Under the pieces are notes generated by a model. That model saw only the letters and a program-made list of their open reading frames with translations. It did not search any database and was not told where the DNA came from. A stretch of DNA of 39,951 bases from Collinsella intestinalis DSM 13280. Its GTDB lineage: Bacteria; Actinomycetota; Coriobacteriia; Coriobacteriales; Coriobacteriaceae. How positions within the stretch are numbered: the first letter of the stretch is position 1; each line of letters begins with the position of its first letter. The position numbers were made by a program, and so were the translations under genes. Shown one piece after another: positions 15,653 through 24,874 of the stretch. The DNA is taken from contig NZ_GG692711.1 of the NCBI RefSeq assembly GCF_000156175.1, positions 225,320-265,270 of the forward strand. The letters are read 5' to 3'.

Positions 15653-16840
15653 TTACGCCGCTACGTACTTCCCGTCCTGAATGACATAGACCATCGGGTC
15701 CTTCTCGACCTCGCCCTTGTCGTTCCAGGTGAGGGTGCCGGTGAGGCCCTCGACCGTGATCTTGGTCATAGCCTCGGGGAGTTTGGCTGCGACGTCGGCG
15801 GTACTGGCATCGGCGCCCAGGCCGGCCTCCTCGAGCGCGAGGGAGACGGCGTGCACCGCGTCATAGGCGTCGGCGGCGAACTGATCGGGCACCTCGCCGT
15901 AAGCGTCCTTGTAGGCGTTCACAAAATCGGCGTTCTTCTCCTCGTCGGCGGAGAACGGGGTCATGAGGTAGAGGCCCTCGGCGAGCGCGGTGTCGAAGCC
16001 CTCGACGCCCAGGATGCCGTCCATACCGTCGCAGCCCATCATCTTGACGTCGTAGCCCATCTCTTTGGCGTTGGCGAGCAGCACCGACGCGGGGGTGTAG
16101 TAGATGGGGGCGAAGATCATCGTGGCGCCCTTGTCCTTGGCCTTGGTGAGCTGGTTGGTGAAGCTCGTGGCGGAATCGTCTTTGAAGGACTCCTCGTCCA
16201 CGATCTCGAGCTTGAGCTTCTCGGCCTCGGCGACAAAGGAGTCGCGGATACCGGAGGAATAGGTGTCGCCGGAGTTGTAAAAGACGACGAACTTCTCATC
16301 GGGGAACATTTCGAGGAGCTTCTTGGCGGCGTTGACGCCCTGGTTGGGGTCGTTGAAGCACGCCTGGAAGACGCAGGTCTTATTGGCGGTAACGTCCGGC
16401 GCGGACGCGGACGGGGTAATCATGAAGACCTGGGGCTCGGAGTTGGCGACCTCGGCAACGGCGATGGAGGCACCGGTGGTGGTGGGGCCGACGAGCGCCT
16501 GCATGCCCCAGTCGGCGAGCGCGTTGAAGGCGTTGACAGACTTCTCACCGTCGGCGACGTCGTCCTCGGACTTGAAGGCGAACTTCAGCGCGTCGGTGGA
16601 GAAATCCTTGCAACCGAGCTCGGCTCCGTTGCACACGGAGTTGCCGTAGGAGGCATTCGGTCCGGTCAGCGGACCGATGGAGCCGATCTTGAACGCGGCG
16701 GCGCCGGCGGCGGAACCGCCCTCGGAGCCGTTATCGGAGCAGCCGCTAATGAGGGAGCACGCCCCCAGACCTGCTACGCCTGCGATAACGCTCCTGCGAT
16801 TCATAACAGGATTGAATGACTTACCAGTGAGGCTCGACAT
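15653..16840 (-). CDS. livJ: Branched-chain amino acid ABC transporter substrate-binding lipoprotein
   Basis: The 395-residue protein is the periplasmic-binding-type receptor (Peripla_BP_6, Leu/Ile/Val-binding fold) of the importer. A signal region contains NRRSVIAGVAGLGACSLISGC: a lipobox with Cys34, so the mature protein should be lipid-anchored outside the membrane, and a twin arginine before the hydrophobic stretch that is weakly Tat-like. The mature part has the family layout (KIGSIGPLTGPNASYG, VGPTTTGASIAVAEV, YNSGDTYSSG, QFAADAYDAVHA). The start at 16840 has AAAGGAG six bases upstream; an internal ATG at 16804 lacks one. Ligand specificity cannot be fixed by sequence; the operon context favours branched-chain amino acids. 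Confidence 0.92.
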   Translation of the reverse strand: MSSLTGKSFNPVMNRRSVIAGVAGLGACSLISGCSDNGSEGGSAAGAAAFKIGSIGPLTGPNASYGNSVCNGAELGCKDFSTDALKFAFKSEDDVADGEKSVNAFNALADWGMQALVGPTTTGASIAVAEVANSEPQVFMITPSASAPDVTANKTCVFQACFNDPNQGVNAAKKLLEMFPDEKFVVFYNSGDTYSSGIRDSFVAEAEKLKLEIVDEESFKDDSATSFTNQLTKAKDKGATMIFAPIYYTPASVLLANAKEMGYDVKMMGCDGMDGILGVEGFDTALAEGLYLMTPFSADEEKNADFVNAYKDAYGEVPDQFAADAYDAVHAVSLALEEAGLGADASTADVAAKLPEAMTKITVEGLTGTLTWNDKGEVEKDPMVYVIQDGKYVAA

Positions 16841-17268
16841 GCGGCTCTCCTTTCAAATGCGGCCGGCCCTGAGACGCGGCGATGTACTTCCCCTCCTTGA
16901 CGAGCGCCAATGAGGTTGTTTCAGCTTACACGCTTTATCAAGCAAAAGTACCCGACGAAACGTCCGAAATATCGGCGAAACAATTCACCCCATTTGCGCG
17001 GCCGCTCGCACCGTTCGCATGTCAGGAGCTTGTCCGCAGTGACTTTGTGCTACCCCCCGCCGTTCGCCCCCCGACCTCGATGGCGAGCGCGCCGCCAATG
17101 ACGGGAGAGCGAGCGGCAGAGCGGACCGCCATCTATGAGAACCTATGTAAACGCCTGCGAACCTTCTCGTCCCGAACGGGCGCATGCCGTCCGGGGCGGG
17201 TAGAATGCAAGCCAGCAAGCATCGCCGGACCCCCGCCCCAAGCGGCACGGGGAGCAAAAGGAGCCCTC
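16841..17268. other. Divergent livJ / hom intergenic region
   Basis: This region of 428 bases must hold the promoters of livJ (leftwards) and hom (rightwards). A TAGAAT at 17201-17206 is a possible hom -10. On the livJ side a small palindrome GCTTTATCAAGC lies near 16931-16942. I see no known riboswitch, T-box or convincing small gene; open frames here lack ribosome binding sites. Confidence 0.4.
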
Positions 17269-18582
17269 ATGCAGTCGAGCAACCGCACCGTACATATCGG
17301 CCTCATCGGCCTGGGCACCGTGGGCGGCGGCGTCTTCCGCCTCATCCAATCGCACGCGGAACGCTACCGCAAGACCCGGGGCATCGACCTGCGCATCTCG
17401 CACGCATGCGGCCTCGACGAGGGGCGCGCCCGCGAACTCGGTGTCACTCCCGAGCAGTTCACCACCGACTGGCTCGATATCGTGAACGACCCGTCCGTCG
17501 ACATAGTGGTCGAGGTCATCGGCGGCGAGCACCCCGCGACGGAGATCTTCATGGAGTCCTTCGCGCACGGCAAACACGTGGTCTCCGCCAACAAGGCGCT
17601 GCTCGGCCGCCATATGGAGAAGCTCGCGGGAACGGCCCACACGGAGGGCGTCCAGCTGCGCTGCGAGGCGTCCTGCGGCGGCGGCATCCCCATCGTCGAC
17701 ACCCTCGAGCACGATCTCTCCGGAAACACCGTTCTCGCCATCGCTGGCATCGTGAACGGCACCACCAACTACATCCTCTCCCGCATGGCGGAAGAGGGCC
17801 TCGACTACGAGGAGGTCCTCGCCGACGCCCAGCGCCTGGGCTATGCCGAGGCCGACCCCAGCGCCGACGTCGACGGCTTCGACGCCGCGAGCAAGATCGC
17901 CATCCTCTCCTCCATCGGCTTCGCCACGCGCATCACCACCGACGACGTGTTCATGCAGGGAATTCGTACGATCTCCGTCGAGGACATCGAGGCCGCCCGC
18001 GACCTTGGGTACGCCATCAAGATGCTCGCCATAGGGCTCCGCACCGATGAGGGCGCCGACATCCGCGTGCATCCGGCGATGATCCCGGCCACCCATCCGC
18101 TCGCAGGCGTGTCCGGCGCCATGAACGCCGTGTACGTGGTCGGCGATGCCGTGGGCGAGACCATGTTCTACGGCGCCGGCGCGGGTGCCTTCCCCACCGC
18201 GAGCGCCGTGGTGGGCGACGTCCTGGCGCTCGCCGAGAGCATCTCCGCGGGCGTGAAACCGCTTCCCGAGCCCGAACCGTACTCGCGCCAGATGCCGGTC
18301 CGCAGCATCGAGGACCTCATGACCCGCTACTACGTGCGCCTGCTCCCCGGCGACGGCGTCGCGGCGACCGCGACCGAGGTGCTCGCCGCGCACGGCATCA
18401 TCGTGGACGAGGTCATCACACGCGGCGACGGTTCGGTCGTCCTCGTCACCGACACCTGCCGTGAGGGCGATATGGTCGCCGCGCTCGACGCTCTCGCGGC
18501 ATCCGATACAGCCGCCCAGGTCGCCAACGTCATCCGCATCGAGAACATCGCCGCCTGGAGCGAGGGCGTCGAGGCCAACTAG
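17269..18582 (+). CDS. hom: Homoserine dehydrogenase
   Basis: The enzyme reduces aspartate semialdehyde to homoserine with NAD(P)H, the branch point to threonine and methionine. The 437-residue protein has an N-terminal Rossmann motif GLIGLGTVGGGV, the SANKALLGRH segment, the catalytic domain with GIVNGTTNYIL, and YAEADPSADVDGFDAASKIAIL holding the substrate-binding and catalytic residues, and a C-terminal ACT domain (YYVRLLPGDGVAATATEVL) typical of feedback-controlled monofunctional enzymes. AAAAGGAG precedes the ATG. The long open frame upstream is not coding. It is monocistronic, ending at a strong terminator. Confidence 0.95.
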   Translation: MQSSNRTVHIGLIGLGTVGGGVFRLIQSHAERYRKTRGIDLRISHACGLDEGRARELGVTPEQFTTDWLDIVNDPSVDIVVEVIGGEHPATEIFMESFAHGKHVVSANKALLGRHMEKLAGTAHTEGVQLRCEASCGGGIPIVDTLEHDLSGNTVLAIAGIVNGTTNYILSRMAEEGLDYEEVLADAQRLGYAEADPSADVDGFDAASKIAILSSIGFATRITTDDVFMQGIRTISVEDIEAARDLGYAIKMLAIGLRTDEGADIRVHPAMIPATHPLAGVSGAMNAVYVVGDAVGETMFYGAGAGAFPTASAVVGDVLALAESISAGVKPLPEPEPYSRQMPVRSIEDLMTRYYVRLLPGDGVAATATEVLAAHGIIVDEVITRGDGSVVLVTDTCREGDMVAALDALAASDTAAQVANVIRIENIAAWSEGVEAN

Positions 18583-18608
18583 CATCTCGCCGGCATCATG
18601 CGAACTCG

Positions 18609-18655
18609 ATCGGGCGCAGCGCCATCCATCCGGGAGACGCTGCGCCCGATTTTTC
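18609..18655 (+). terminator. Terminator of hom
   Basis: A perfect 13-base-pair stem (ATCGGGCGCAGCG / CGCTGCGCCCGAT) is followed by TTTTTC. Confidence 0.9.
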
Positions 18656-18840
18656 TTGCCAATGCGGATATTCCCACGGTACATTTATTCGTTGTGCCTG
18701 TTAATCCACGGTGCCGACCACCCTCCATGCACACCCCGACGGGACAGCCGGCGGGGCGTGCGATCCACCGCCGAGCCCCGCTCCCGCAAACCGATCGGCG
18801 ACGGGTCGTCGAGACGGCGCCCAATCACAGAAAGACCGAC

Positions 18841-19833
18841 ATGCTTTTGCAACTCTTCCTCATCATCGTAGGATTCGCTCTCCTCGTCTGGGGCGCCGAC
18901 CTGCTCGTCAACGGCTCCAGTCAAATCGCCGCGCGCGTGGGCCTGCCCGACCGCGTTATCGGCCTCACGGTCGTCGCCGTGGGCACCGCCATGCCCGAGC
19001 TCGTCGTGAGCGTAGTCTCGGCGATCGACGGGCATGCCGATATGGCGTTCGGCAACGTCGCCGGCAGCTGCCTGGCGAACCTCCTGCTCATCCTAGGTAT
19101 GAGCGCCGTCATCACGCGACTGCCCCTCGCACGTCACACCCAGCGCTTCGAAATCCCCGTGAGCGTCGCCTCCGTGCTGCTGCTCATGCTGCTCGCCAAC
19201 ACGGGCGGAGAGCTCACCGCCCTCGAGGGCATCATCCTGCTGGTCGTTTTTGCCGCCTTCATGTCTTACACCGTGTTCTTGGGTCTGCGCGAGGGCGATA
19301 GCGGCCACGACGACCTCGACCCCGAGACGCAGCTCGAGCCCCACGAGCTCGAAGATGACGATGCCGACGCCGATGAGCCCCGAGGCATGCTCGTGTCCAT
19401 CGCGCTCGTGCTGTTCGGCATTGCGCTGCTCAAGTTCGGCGCCGACTACGTGGTCAACAACTCCGTGACCATCGCCACTGCCTTGGGCATCAGCGAGCGC
19501 GTCATCGGCATCACCGTCATCGCTCTGGGCACGTGCCTGCCCGAGCTCGTCACCTCCGTCGTCGCTGCGTTCAAGGGCAACACCGATATCGCCGTCGGCA
19601 ACGTCGTGGGCTCCAACATCACCAACGTCCTGCTGGTCATGGGTGTGCCGGCGCTGTTCTCCCCCGTTGCCTACGCCACTGGGTACAACCTCGATTTCGC
19701 CCTGCTCGCCATCTTCTCCATCATGCTCGTGGGCTTTGCCTTTGTGGGCACCAAGCACACCATGACCCGCCGCGAGGGTGTCATCTTCGTGTTCCTCTAC
19801 GTCATCTACATCGTGGCCTCCACCGTGCTGTAG
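18841..19833 (+). CDS. Sodium/calcium exchanger family protein (CaxA/YrbG-like)
   Basis: The 330-residue membrane protein belongs to the Ca2+/cation antiporter superfamily. It shows the two inverted alpha repeats that form the ion site: VIGLTVVAVGTAMPELVVSV with GNVAGSCLANLLLILG, and VIGITVIALGTCLPELVTSV with GNVVGSNITNVLLVMG. Each has about five membrane helices; between them is an acidic cytoplasmic loop (ETQLEPHELEDDDADADE). It probably exports calcium or another cation against sodium or protons. The ATG at 18841 starts the first helix; no strong ribosome binding site is visible, only AGAAAGA, so weak or unusual initiation is possible. The frame is open further upstream without similarity. 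Confidence 0.9.
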   Translation: MLLQLFLIIVGFALLVWGADLLVNGSSQIAARVGLPDRVIGLTVVAVGTAMPELVVSVVSAIDGHADMAFGNVAGSCLANLLLILGMSAVITRLPLARHTQRFEIPVSVASVLLLMLLANTGGELTALEGIILLVVFAAFMSYTVFLGLREGDSGHDDLDPETQLEPHELEDDDADADEPRGMLVSIALVLFGIALLKFGADYVVNNSVTIATALGISERVIGITVIALGTCLPELVTSVVAAFKGNTDIAVGNVVGSNITNVLLVMGVPALFSPVAYATGYNLDFALLAIFSIMLVGFAFVGTKHTMTRREGVIFVFLYVIYIVASTVL

Positions 19834-19910
19834 GACGCCGACTCGCACCGATTGAGTGCGCGACCGTCCCGCATGCATCGCCCGGCAGATCGGGCACTTC
19901 TCACAGACCA

Positions 19911-19942
19911 GACCCGTGAACCCCAAGTTCGCGGGTCTTTTT
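19911..19942 (+). terminator. Terminator of the exchanger gene
   Basis: An 11-base-pair stem (GACCCGTGAAC / GTTCGCGGGTC, one G-T pair) is followed by TTTTTAT. Confidence 0.88.
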
Positions 19943-19977
19943 ATGGCACTCGATGCACCCCTCGCTTTCCATATTTT

Positions 19978-20006
19978 AGAACATATGTTCTATTTTGTGC
20001 TATACT
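19978..20006 (+). promoter_or_regulatory. Promoter with LexA-type SOS box for the Lhr-like helicase
   Basis: The perfect palindrome AGAACATATGTTCT (19978-19991) fits the Gram-positive LexA site GAAC-RNRY-GTTC. Exactly 17 bases separate AGAACA, which serves as the -35, from TATACT (20001-20006), which also has an upstream TG (extended -10). Repressor binding would cover the -35. It predicts induction by DNA damage. Confidence 0.75.
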
Positions 20007-20039
20007 CTTTTCACGAGATTTGGAAGGAAGGGGGCCGAC

Positions 20040-22556
20040 GTGAACGCATTCAACCGCTATGCGCCTTTTATCCAAGACTTCATCTATGCCCATAACTGGG
20101 AGAACTTGCGCTCCATCCAGGTTGCCGCGGCGGACGCGATCTTCAATACCGAAGACAACGTCCTGCTCACCGCATCGACGGCGTCGGGCAAAACCGAGGC
20201 GGCCTTCTTCCCCATCCTCACCGAGTTTTGGGAAAACCCACCGGCAACCGTCGGTGCCCTATATATCGGCCCGCTCAAGGCCCTCATCAACGATCAGTTC
20301 CAGCGGCTCGACGCCCTTTGCAAGGAAGCGGGCATCCCGGTCTGGCGATGGCACGGGGATGTCTCCTCTTCCCACAAGGCGAAGCTTCTCAAAAAGCCGA
20401 GTGGCATCCTGCAAATCACACCGGAATCTCTAGAGGCGCTACTGCTCCACCGTCACGCGGCGGTCGGGCGTCTGTTTGGCGACCTGCGCTACGTCGTTAT
20501 CGACGAAGTTCACTCCCTGCTGCGGGGAGATCGCGGTGGACAGGCCCTCTGCCTCATAGAGCGCCTATCTCGCATGGCGGGAGTCAATCCTCGGCGTATC
20601 GGGCTATCGGCAACCATCGGCGACCCCGAGCGCACGGGAGCCTTCCTCTCATCTGGCACGGGAAGGGGCTGTGTCATCCCGCGCTTCGAGGAACCACGCC
20701 GCACATGGCGTCTATCCATGGAGCACTTCTATATGGCCGGGCCACAGGCGCTGGAGCGAGCCGTCGAGGCCCTTGGAGCGCTCGAAGCCGATGTGGTGCA
20801 TGGCGGTAACCCGCATGAGCCCTACGCGGATGACGAGGTGTGCATCGATGCGCTTCCCAGCGGAGAAATCATGGCCCGAACCGACATCGCGCCACAGGAA
20901 GCCGATCCGGGCCTCGGCTACATCTTCGAGCACACGCGCGGGCGCAAATGCCTCGTCTTCGTCAATTCCCGCGAGGAAGCCGAGGCCGTCTGCTCGTGCC
21001 TGCGCTCGTATTGCGAAGCCCAACACGAGCCCGGCCGCTTCCTCATCCACCACGGCAACCTCTCTGCTTCATATAGGGAGAGCGCCGAAGAGCTCATGCG
21101 CGATGACGAGCAACGCCAAACAACCGTCACCACCGCGACCCTGGAACTCGGCATCGATATCGGTCGGCTCGAGCGGGCCTTCCAGATCGACGCGCCATTC
21201 ACCGTGTCGAGCTTCTTACAGCGGATGGGACGCACAGGCCGGCGCGACCTGCCGCCTGAGATGCACTTCGTCATGCGAGAAGAGCAACCCGAACCGCGAG
21301 CGATGCTGCCCGAGACCATTCCCTGGAAGCTGATCCAGGGAATCGCCTTGGTCCAGCTTTACCGCGAAGAGCATTGGGTCGAACCTCCGGCGCTCGACCG
21401 CTTGCCCTACAGCCTGCTGTATCACCAGGTCATGAGCACACTCGCGAGCTGCGGCGAACTCACGCCAGCAGAACTCGCGAACCGCGTGCTCACCCTCTCG
21501 TACTTCCATCGCATCAGCGCCGACGACCTGCGCTGCCTGCTGCACCACCTCATCGAAACAGAGCACATCGAGGTCACCGAGGGAGGGGGCATCATCGTCG
21601 GGCTATCCGGGGAACGAATCACAAACTCCTTCAAGTTCTACGCGGTGTTCCAAGAAAACGAGGAATTCAGCGTACGATGCGAATCCGCGGAACTCGGAAC
21701 GATTGTGAACCCGCCGCCTGCGGGGGAACGCATCGCCATTGCAGGCCACTGCTGGCTCGTCGAAGAGGTTGATTGGAAGCGGCATCTCGTTTACTGCACC
21801 CAGGTGAAGGGTCGCGTTCCCGCCTATTTCGGAGACTGCGCGGGCGACATCGACACCCATGTGCTCGAGCGCATGCGGCGCGTACTCGAGGAGAACGACG
21901 TCTATCCATATCTGATGGGCAACGCCCGCGCACGCCTCGCGCAGGCGCGCCATGTCGCAGCCAACGCGGGGATAGCTGGCAGGAACCACGGTTCAATCGC
22001 CGTATGTGCCAAAAACCACATCGATGATGCCGAGGATATCTGGGAGGCCGATGAGCAAGGCGCGATTCATTGCGTCGGCTCCGCGGTCGCACCAGCTGAC
22101 GCGCGGACCCCTGACGAGGCGCGTATAGCAAACGAGACCGAGACCGTCCCGTCAATGGGAGCAGGATCCCTCATCAACCTGGGCGGAGACACATGGGCGC
22201 TCTTCCCATGGCTGGGTAGCTACGCATTTCTCGCACTCGAACGGCTGCTCAAAATCAAATGCGCAGCCGAACTGGGAATCAAGGGGCTCGATCCGTCCCG
22301 CCCCTATTTCATGCAGTTTCGCATGAAAGCGGATGCGCGCACGTTCTTCGAGGTGGTGGCAGCCGAAGCCGAGATGGACTTCGACCCAATCGAGCTCCTA
22401 TATCCCGGCGAGGTCCCCTATTTCGACAAATACGACGAGTTTTTGCCCGCCGAGTTGGTCCGCAAGGGCTTTGCCGAAGGCGTGCTCGACATAGATGGCA
22501 TGCGTCGAAGGGTCGTCGGCTGGCGCGATGCGATGATGCGAGGAAGGGAGTTGTAG
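20040..22556 (+). CDS. Lhr-like superfamily 2 helicase
   Basis: The 838-residue protein is an ATP-dependent helicase of the Lhr type (large helicase-related, Lhr-Core length). Motifs in order: Walker A TASTASGKTEAAF near 44-56, LYIGPLKALINDQ (Ia), DEVH in YVVIDEVHSLLRG (II), GLSATIGDP (III), LVFVNSREEAE (IV), TTATLELGIDIG (V) and QRMGRTGR (VI). After it come a winged-helix-like and an Lhr-specific C-terminal part. Lhr proteins are 3'-5' translocases linked to DNA repair; mycobacterial Lhr is damage-induced. GTG at 20040 is chosen because GGAAGGGGG lies five bases upstream; the longer frame would start inside the promoter. The LexA-type box upstream supports a DNA-repair role. It converges with the CapA-like gene, with no terminator visible in the 58-base gap. 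Confidence 0.9.
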   Translation: MNAFNRYAPFIQDFIYAHNWENLRSIQVAAADAIFNTEDNVLLTASTASGKTEAAFFPILTEFWENPPATVGALYIGPLKALINDQFQRLDALCKEAGIPVWRWHGDVSSSHKAKLLKKPSGILQITPESLEALLLHRHAAVGRLFGDLRYVVIDEVHSLLRGDRGGQALCLIERLSRMAGVNPRRIGLSATIGDPERTGAFLSSGTGRGCVIPRFEEPRRTWRLSMEHFYMAGPQALERAVEALGALEADVVHGGNPHEPYADDEVCIDALPSGEIMARTDIAPQEADPGLGYIFEHTRGRKCLVFVNSREEAEAVCSCLRSYCEAQHEPGRFLIHHGNLSASYRESAEELMRDDEQRQTTVTTATLELGIDIGRLERAFQIDAPFTVSSFLQRMGRTGRRDLPPEMHFVMREEQPEPRAMLPETIPWKLIQGIALVQLYREEHWVEPPALDRLPYSLLYHQVMSTLASCGELTPAELANRVLTLSYFHRISADDLRCLLHHLIETEHIEVTEGGGIIVGLSGERITNSFKFYAVFQENEEFSVRCESAELGTIVNPPPAGERIAIAGHCWLVEEVDWKRHLVYCTQVKGRVPAYFGDCAGDIDTHVLERMRRVLEENDVYPYLMGNARARLAQARHVAANAGIAGRNHGSIAVCAKNHIDDAEDIWEADEQGAIHCVGSAVAPADARTPDEARIANETETVPSMGAGSLINLGGDTWALFPWLGSYAFLALERLLKIKCAAELGIKGLDPSRPYFMQFRMKADARTFFEVVAAEAEMDFDPIELLYPGEVPYFDKYDEFLPAELVRKGFAEGVLDIDGMRRRVVGWRDAMMRGREL

Positions 22557-22614
22557 CACCGAGAGAGCGCGAAGCAAGATGCGGAGAGGCGGAAGCAAAG
22601 ATCAATCGATGGGG

Positions 22615-23991
22615 CTACAGCGGATTGACCTCAAGCAGCAGAGACGATGACGCACGGTCATATGACGCGCCGAGGACTTTCGACGCAAAGTCATGGCAAC
22701 CGGCCACCGTGAACGAGGGGAAATCCTCAGTCGTCTCCACGTTGTTCCCGCCCGCGAGCTCGTCACTGTAGTCGGCGAGACGATAGACTCGCATCTCCGT
22801 ATCCGATCGAGATGTCTTGTGCATCACGGTCGGCTGGATGGAACACGAGGTGATCGCGCACACATCGCCGATCTTCTCCACCGTGAGACCGGCGAGACCC
22901 CCGACGGTCCGCGGCGCTTCCATCTGACGTGAGATGAGATTGCCAAGCGACCAGAAGACCGGCACGCGCCGTCCATCTGGTCGAGATATCAATTCAACGG
23001 GCTGCAAAACATGCGGATGCGTTCCGATGATCGCGTCCACCCCAGCCTCAATCAGACGAGAGGCGAGACGTCGTTGCGCCGCATTTGGCTCGTAGACATA
23101 CTCAGTCCCCCAGTGAGGGCAAGCGATGACGATGTCGGCTCCCGCCTCGCGAGCGCGGGTGACATCCGCCGCGAAGTTCGACCTGTATAAGCTTTTGACA
23201 CAATACGGATGCTCAGCCGGCATGGGGATGCCATTGGTGGTCTCGGTGTAGCTGAGAATCGCAACCGCGATGCGACCGCGAGTGGCGATATGCGGCCTAT
23301 CTGCCGCTTCATTCGAATCGGCAATGCCCGGCACGAGCATCTCAGGATGCCTTTCGCGCCAAAAACGCAGGGTTGCTTCAATCCCCTCGAAGCCCTTGTC
23401 GAGCGCATGGTTAGTCGCAGCGAGAGTGACATCGATGCCGGCGGCCGCTTCGGCATCGCCGAGCTCCTGGGGACTGTTGAAGGTCGGGAAACCAGATAGA
23501 CCCATCTCCGCCCCGCCCAACACCGTCTCCTGGTTGATTATCGCTATGTCGGCAGATTTGAACGTGGGCGCGATCGCACTGAAAAGATGGTCGTAATTGC
23601 GCGTGCCGTCGGCGCGCTCGCCGCTCATCCAAATGCCGCGATGCGCCAAGACGTCTCCGCCCATGACGATTGAGATACGATGCGCGCCCCGTTCGCTGTC
23701 CTGAATCGTCGCAAGCGAAGCGTGGCCCGCAGCGTCGAAGTCGCGCGATCCCGCCTCACCGGGGAGCCCCGAACAGCCCGTTGCACATGTGGCCACAACC
23801 ATGCCGAATCCCGCCGCGGCGGTTGCCAGGAAACGGCGACGGGTCATGCCGCCGGCAAGTGCAGACCCGAGCCGTTCGTCCATCGCAGAGTGAGTGGATG
23901 GCGCACACGCAGGACCGTCCTCACGGCCGAATCGGGCATCGGGGCAGTGGGGACCGAAATGGGACCCAAAAAGGGCCTCGTTCTTAGACAT
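22615..23991 (-). CDS. CapA-family putative lipoprotein (poly-gamma-glutamate capsule type)
   Basis: The 458-residue product has the CapA metallophosphoesterase-like fold: MGGDVLAHRG, ADIAIINQETVLGG, TLAATNHALDKGFEGIEAT, HWGTEYVYEPN, GVDAIIGTHPHVLQPVE and FWSLGNLI. In Bacillus CapA takes part in poly-gamma-glutamate surface polymer production; many homologues are uncharacterised. A Tat-type signal MTRRRFLATAAAGFG with a later TGC lipobox-like site suggests export and lipid anchoring. The most likely start, ATG at 23991, overlaps the stop of the upstream spermidine-synthase-like gene (ATGTCTAA) and gives a 48-residue segment before the Tat motif; a start at MTRRRF is the alternative. No other capsule genes lie nearby, so the role is open. 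Confidence 0.8.
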   Translation of the reverse strand: MSKNEALFGSHFGPHCPDARFGREDGPACAPSTHSAMDERLGSALAGGMTRRRFLATAAAGFGMVVATCATGCSGLPGEAGSRDFDAAGHASLATIQDSERGAHRISIVMGGDVLAHRGIWMSGERADGTRNYDHLFSAIAPTFKSADIAIINQETVLGGAEMGLSGFPTFNSPQELGDAEAAAGIDVTLAATNHALDKGFEGIEATLRFWRERHPEMLVPGIADSNEAADRPHIATRGRIAVAILSYTETTNGIPMPAEHPYCVKSLYRSNFAADVTRAREAGADIVIACPHWGTEYVYEPNAAQRRLASRLIEAGVDAIIGTHPHVLQPVELISRPDGRRVPVFWSLGNLISRQMEAPRTVGGLAGLTVEKIGDVCAITSCSIQPTVMHKTSRSDTEMRVYRLADYSDELAGGNNVETTEDFPSFTVAGCHDFASKVLGASYDRASSSLLLEVNPL

Positions 23992-24874
23992 CGCGCATGA
24001 CCTCGCCGTACAAGGCTTCATCGAGAGGCAGTTCGCCATGGAAGGAATACGCGCCGTCAGTTGCAATGAGCAGGTAGTTGTCCTCAGCGCCAAACGCGGC
24101 ATCCTCGCAAGGAACCACATGGACATGCGAGAATACCGCTGCAGCGGTCGCGACGGCGTCGCGGAGATAATCGATGTTCTCCCCACCCGCGGAGCTAACG
24201 ACATTCGCCAGGTACAAACCTCCGGGATTCAGGCAGACCTTGACCTGGCACAGGGCCTCCACCGTGGCGAGAGCGTGAACGGGCTCGCAGCCCGCAAAGC
24301 AATCGTTCACAACTGCATCGTAGCGAGTCCCCTCGGCAAGGGCCTGGGAGATGAACGTGCGTGCGTCCGCCGTGATCAGACGCAGCCGATCGGCGGCGAT
24401 GCGCTCGAGCTCATCGAGGAAAAACCACCGGCGAGCCAGCCTCGTAATGGAGGGGTCGATTTCAACGACATCCATATCGAGGGCCGGATGCGCAGTGAGC
24501 GCGTGCTTGGGATACGCGTATCCGCCGCCGCCCATCACGAGCACGCGATCGATGCCGCCACCCGTTGCCGCGCGCTTGGACGCCTCGGCATCGAACATGC
24601 GGTCGAACGCCCGGTAGTACGCGAACACCGGATCAAAGCGTCGCCCATCCAAATACGTGGCGCTCTGATACACGCCGCCCTGCTGGAGAACGCGAACCTG
24701 ATTGCCCGCCCCATCTCGAACCTTCTTCACCCGCGCCATGCCCGACCTGGTGCGCACGAGCTGCAGGCATTGAGACCCTACAAAAATCGCCGCCGCGCCG
24801 ACGGCGACGGCGCCGAGGGCCACCCCCGCCGCAATTCCGGCGCCCGCAGAAGCATTCGAGGGCTTTTGGGTCAT
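23984..24874 (-). CDS. Spermidine synthase-like aminopropyltransferase/methyltransferase-fold protein
   Basis: This 296-residue protein has an N-terminal hydrophobic segment (GIAAGVALGAVAVGAAAIFVG) and then a spermidine-synthase-type Rossmann domain: VLVMGGGGYAYPKHAL, DMDVVEIDPSITRLARRWF, LRLITADARTFI and YDAVVNDCFAGCEPVHAL. The GGGGY..P and E-I-D-P patterns are those of the family, but classical spermidine synthases have GGGDGG and a catalytic DSTDP-like motif; here the position reads NDCFAG, so polyamine synthesis is uncertain. The membrane anchor is also unusual. AAAGGAG precedes the ATG, which overlaps the elp3 stop as ATGA; the gene is coupled to elp3 upstream and to the CapA-like gene downstream. 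Confidence 0.72.
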   Translation of the reverse strand: MTQKPSNASAGAGIAAGVALGAVAVGAAAIFVGSQCLQLVRTRSGMARVKKVRDGAGNQVRVLQQGGVYQSATYLDGRRFDPVFAYYRAFDRMFDAEASKRAATGGGIDRVLVMGGGGYAYPKHALTAHPALDMDVVEIDPSITRLARRWFFLDELERIAADRLRLITADARTFISQALAEGTRYDAVVNDCFAGCEPVHALATVEALCQVKVCLNPGGLYLANVVSSAGGENIDYLRDAVATAAAVFSHVHVVPCEDAAFGAEDNYLLIATDGAYSFHGELPLDEALYGEVMRDV

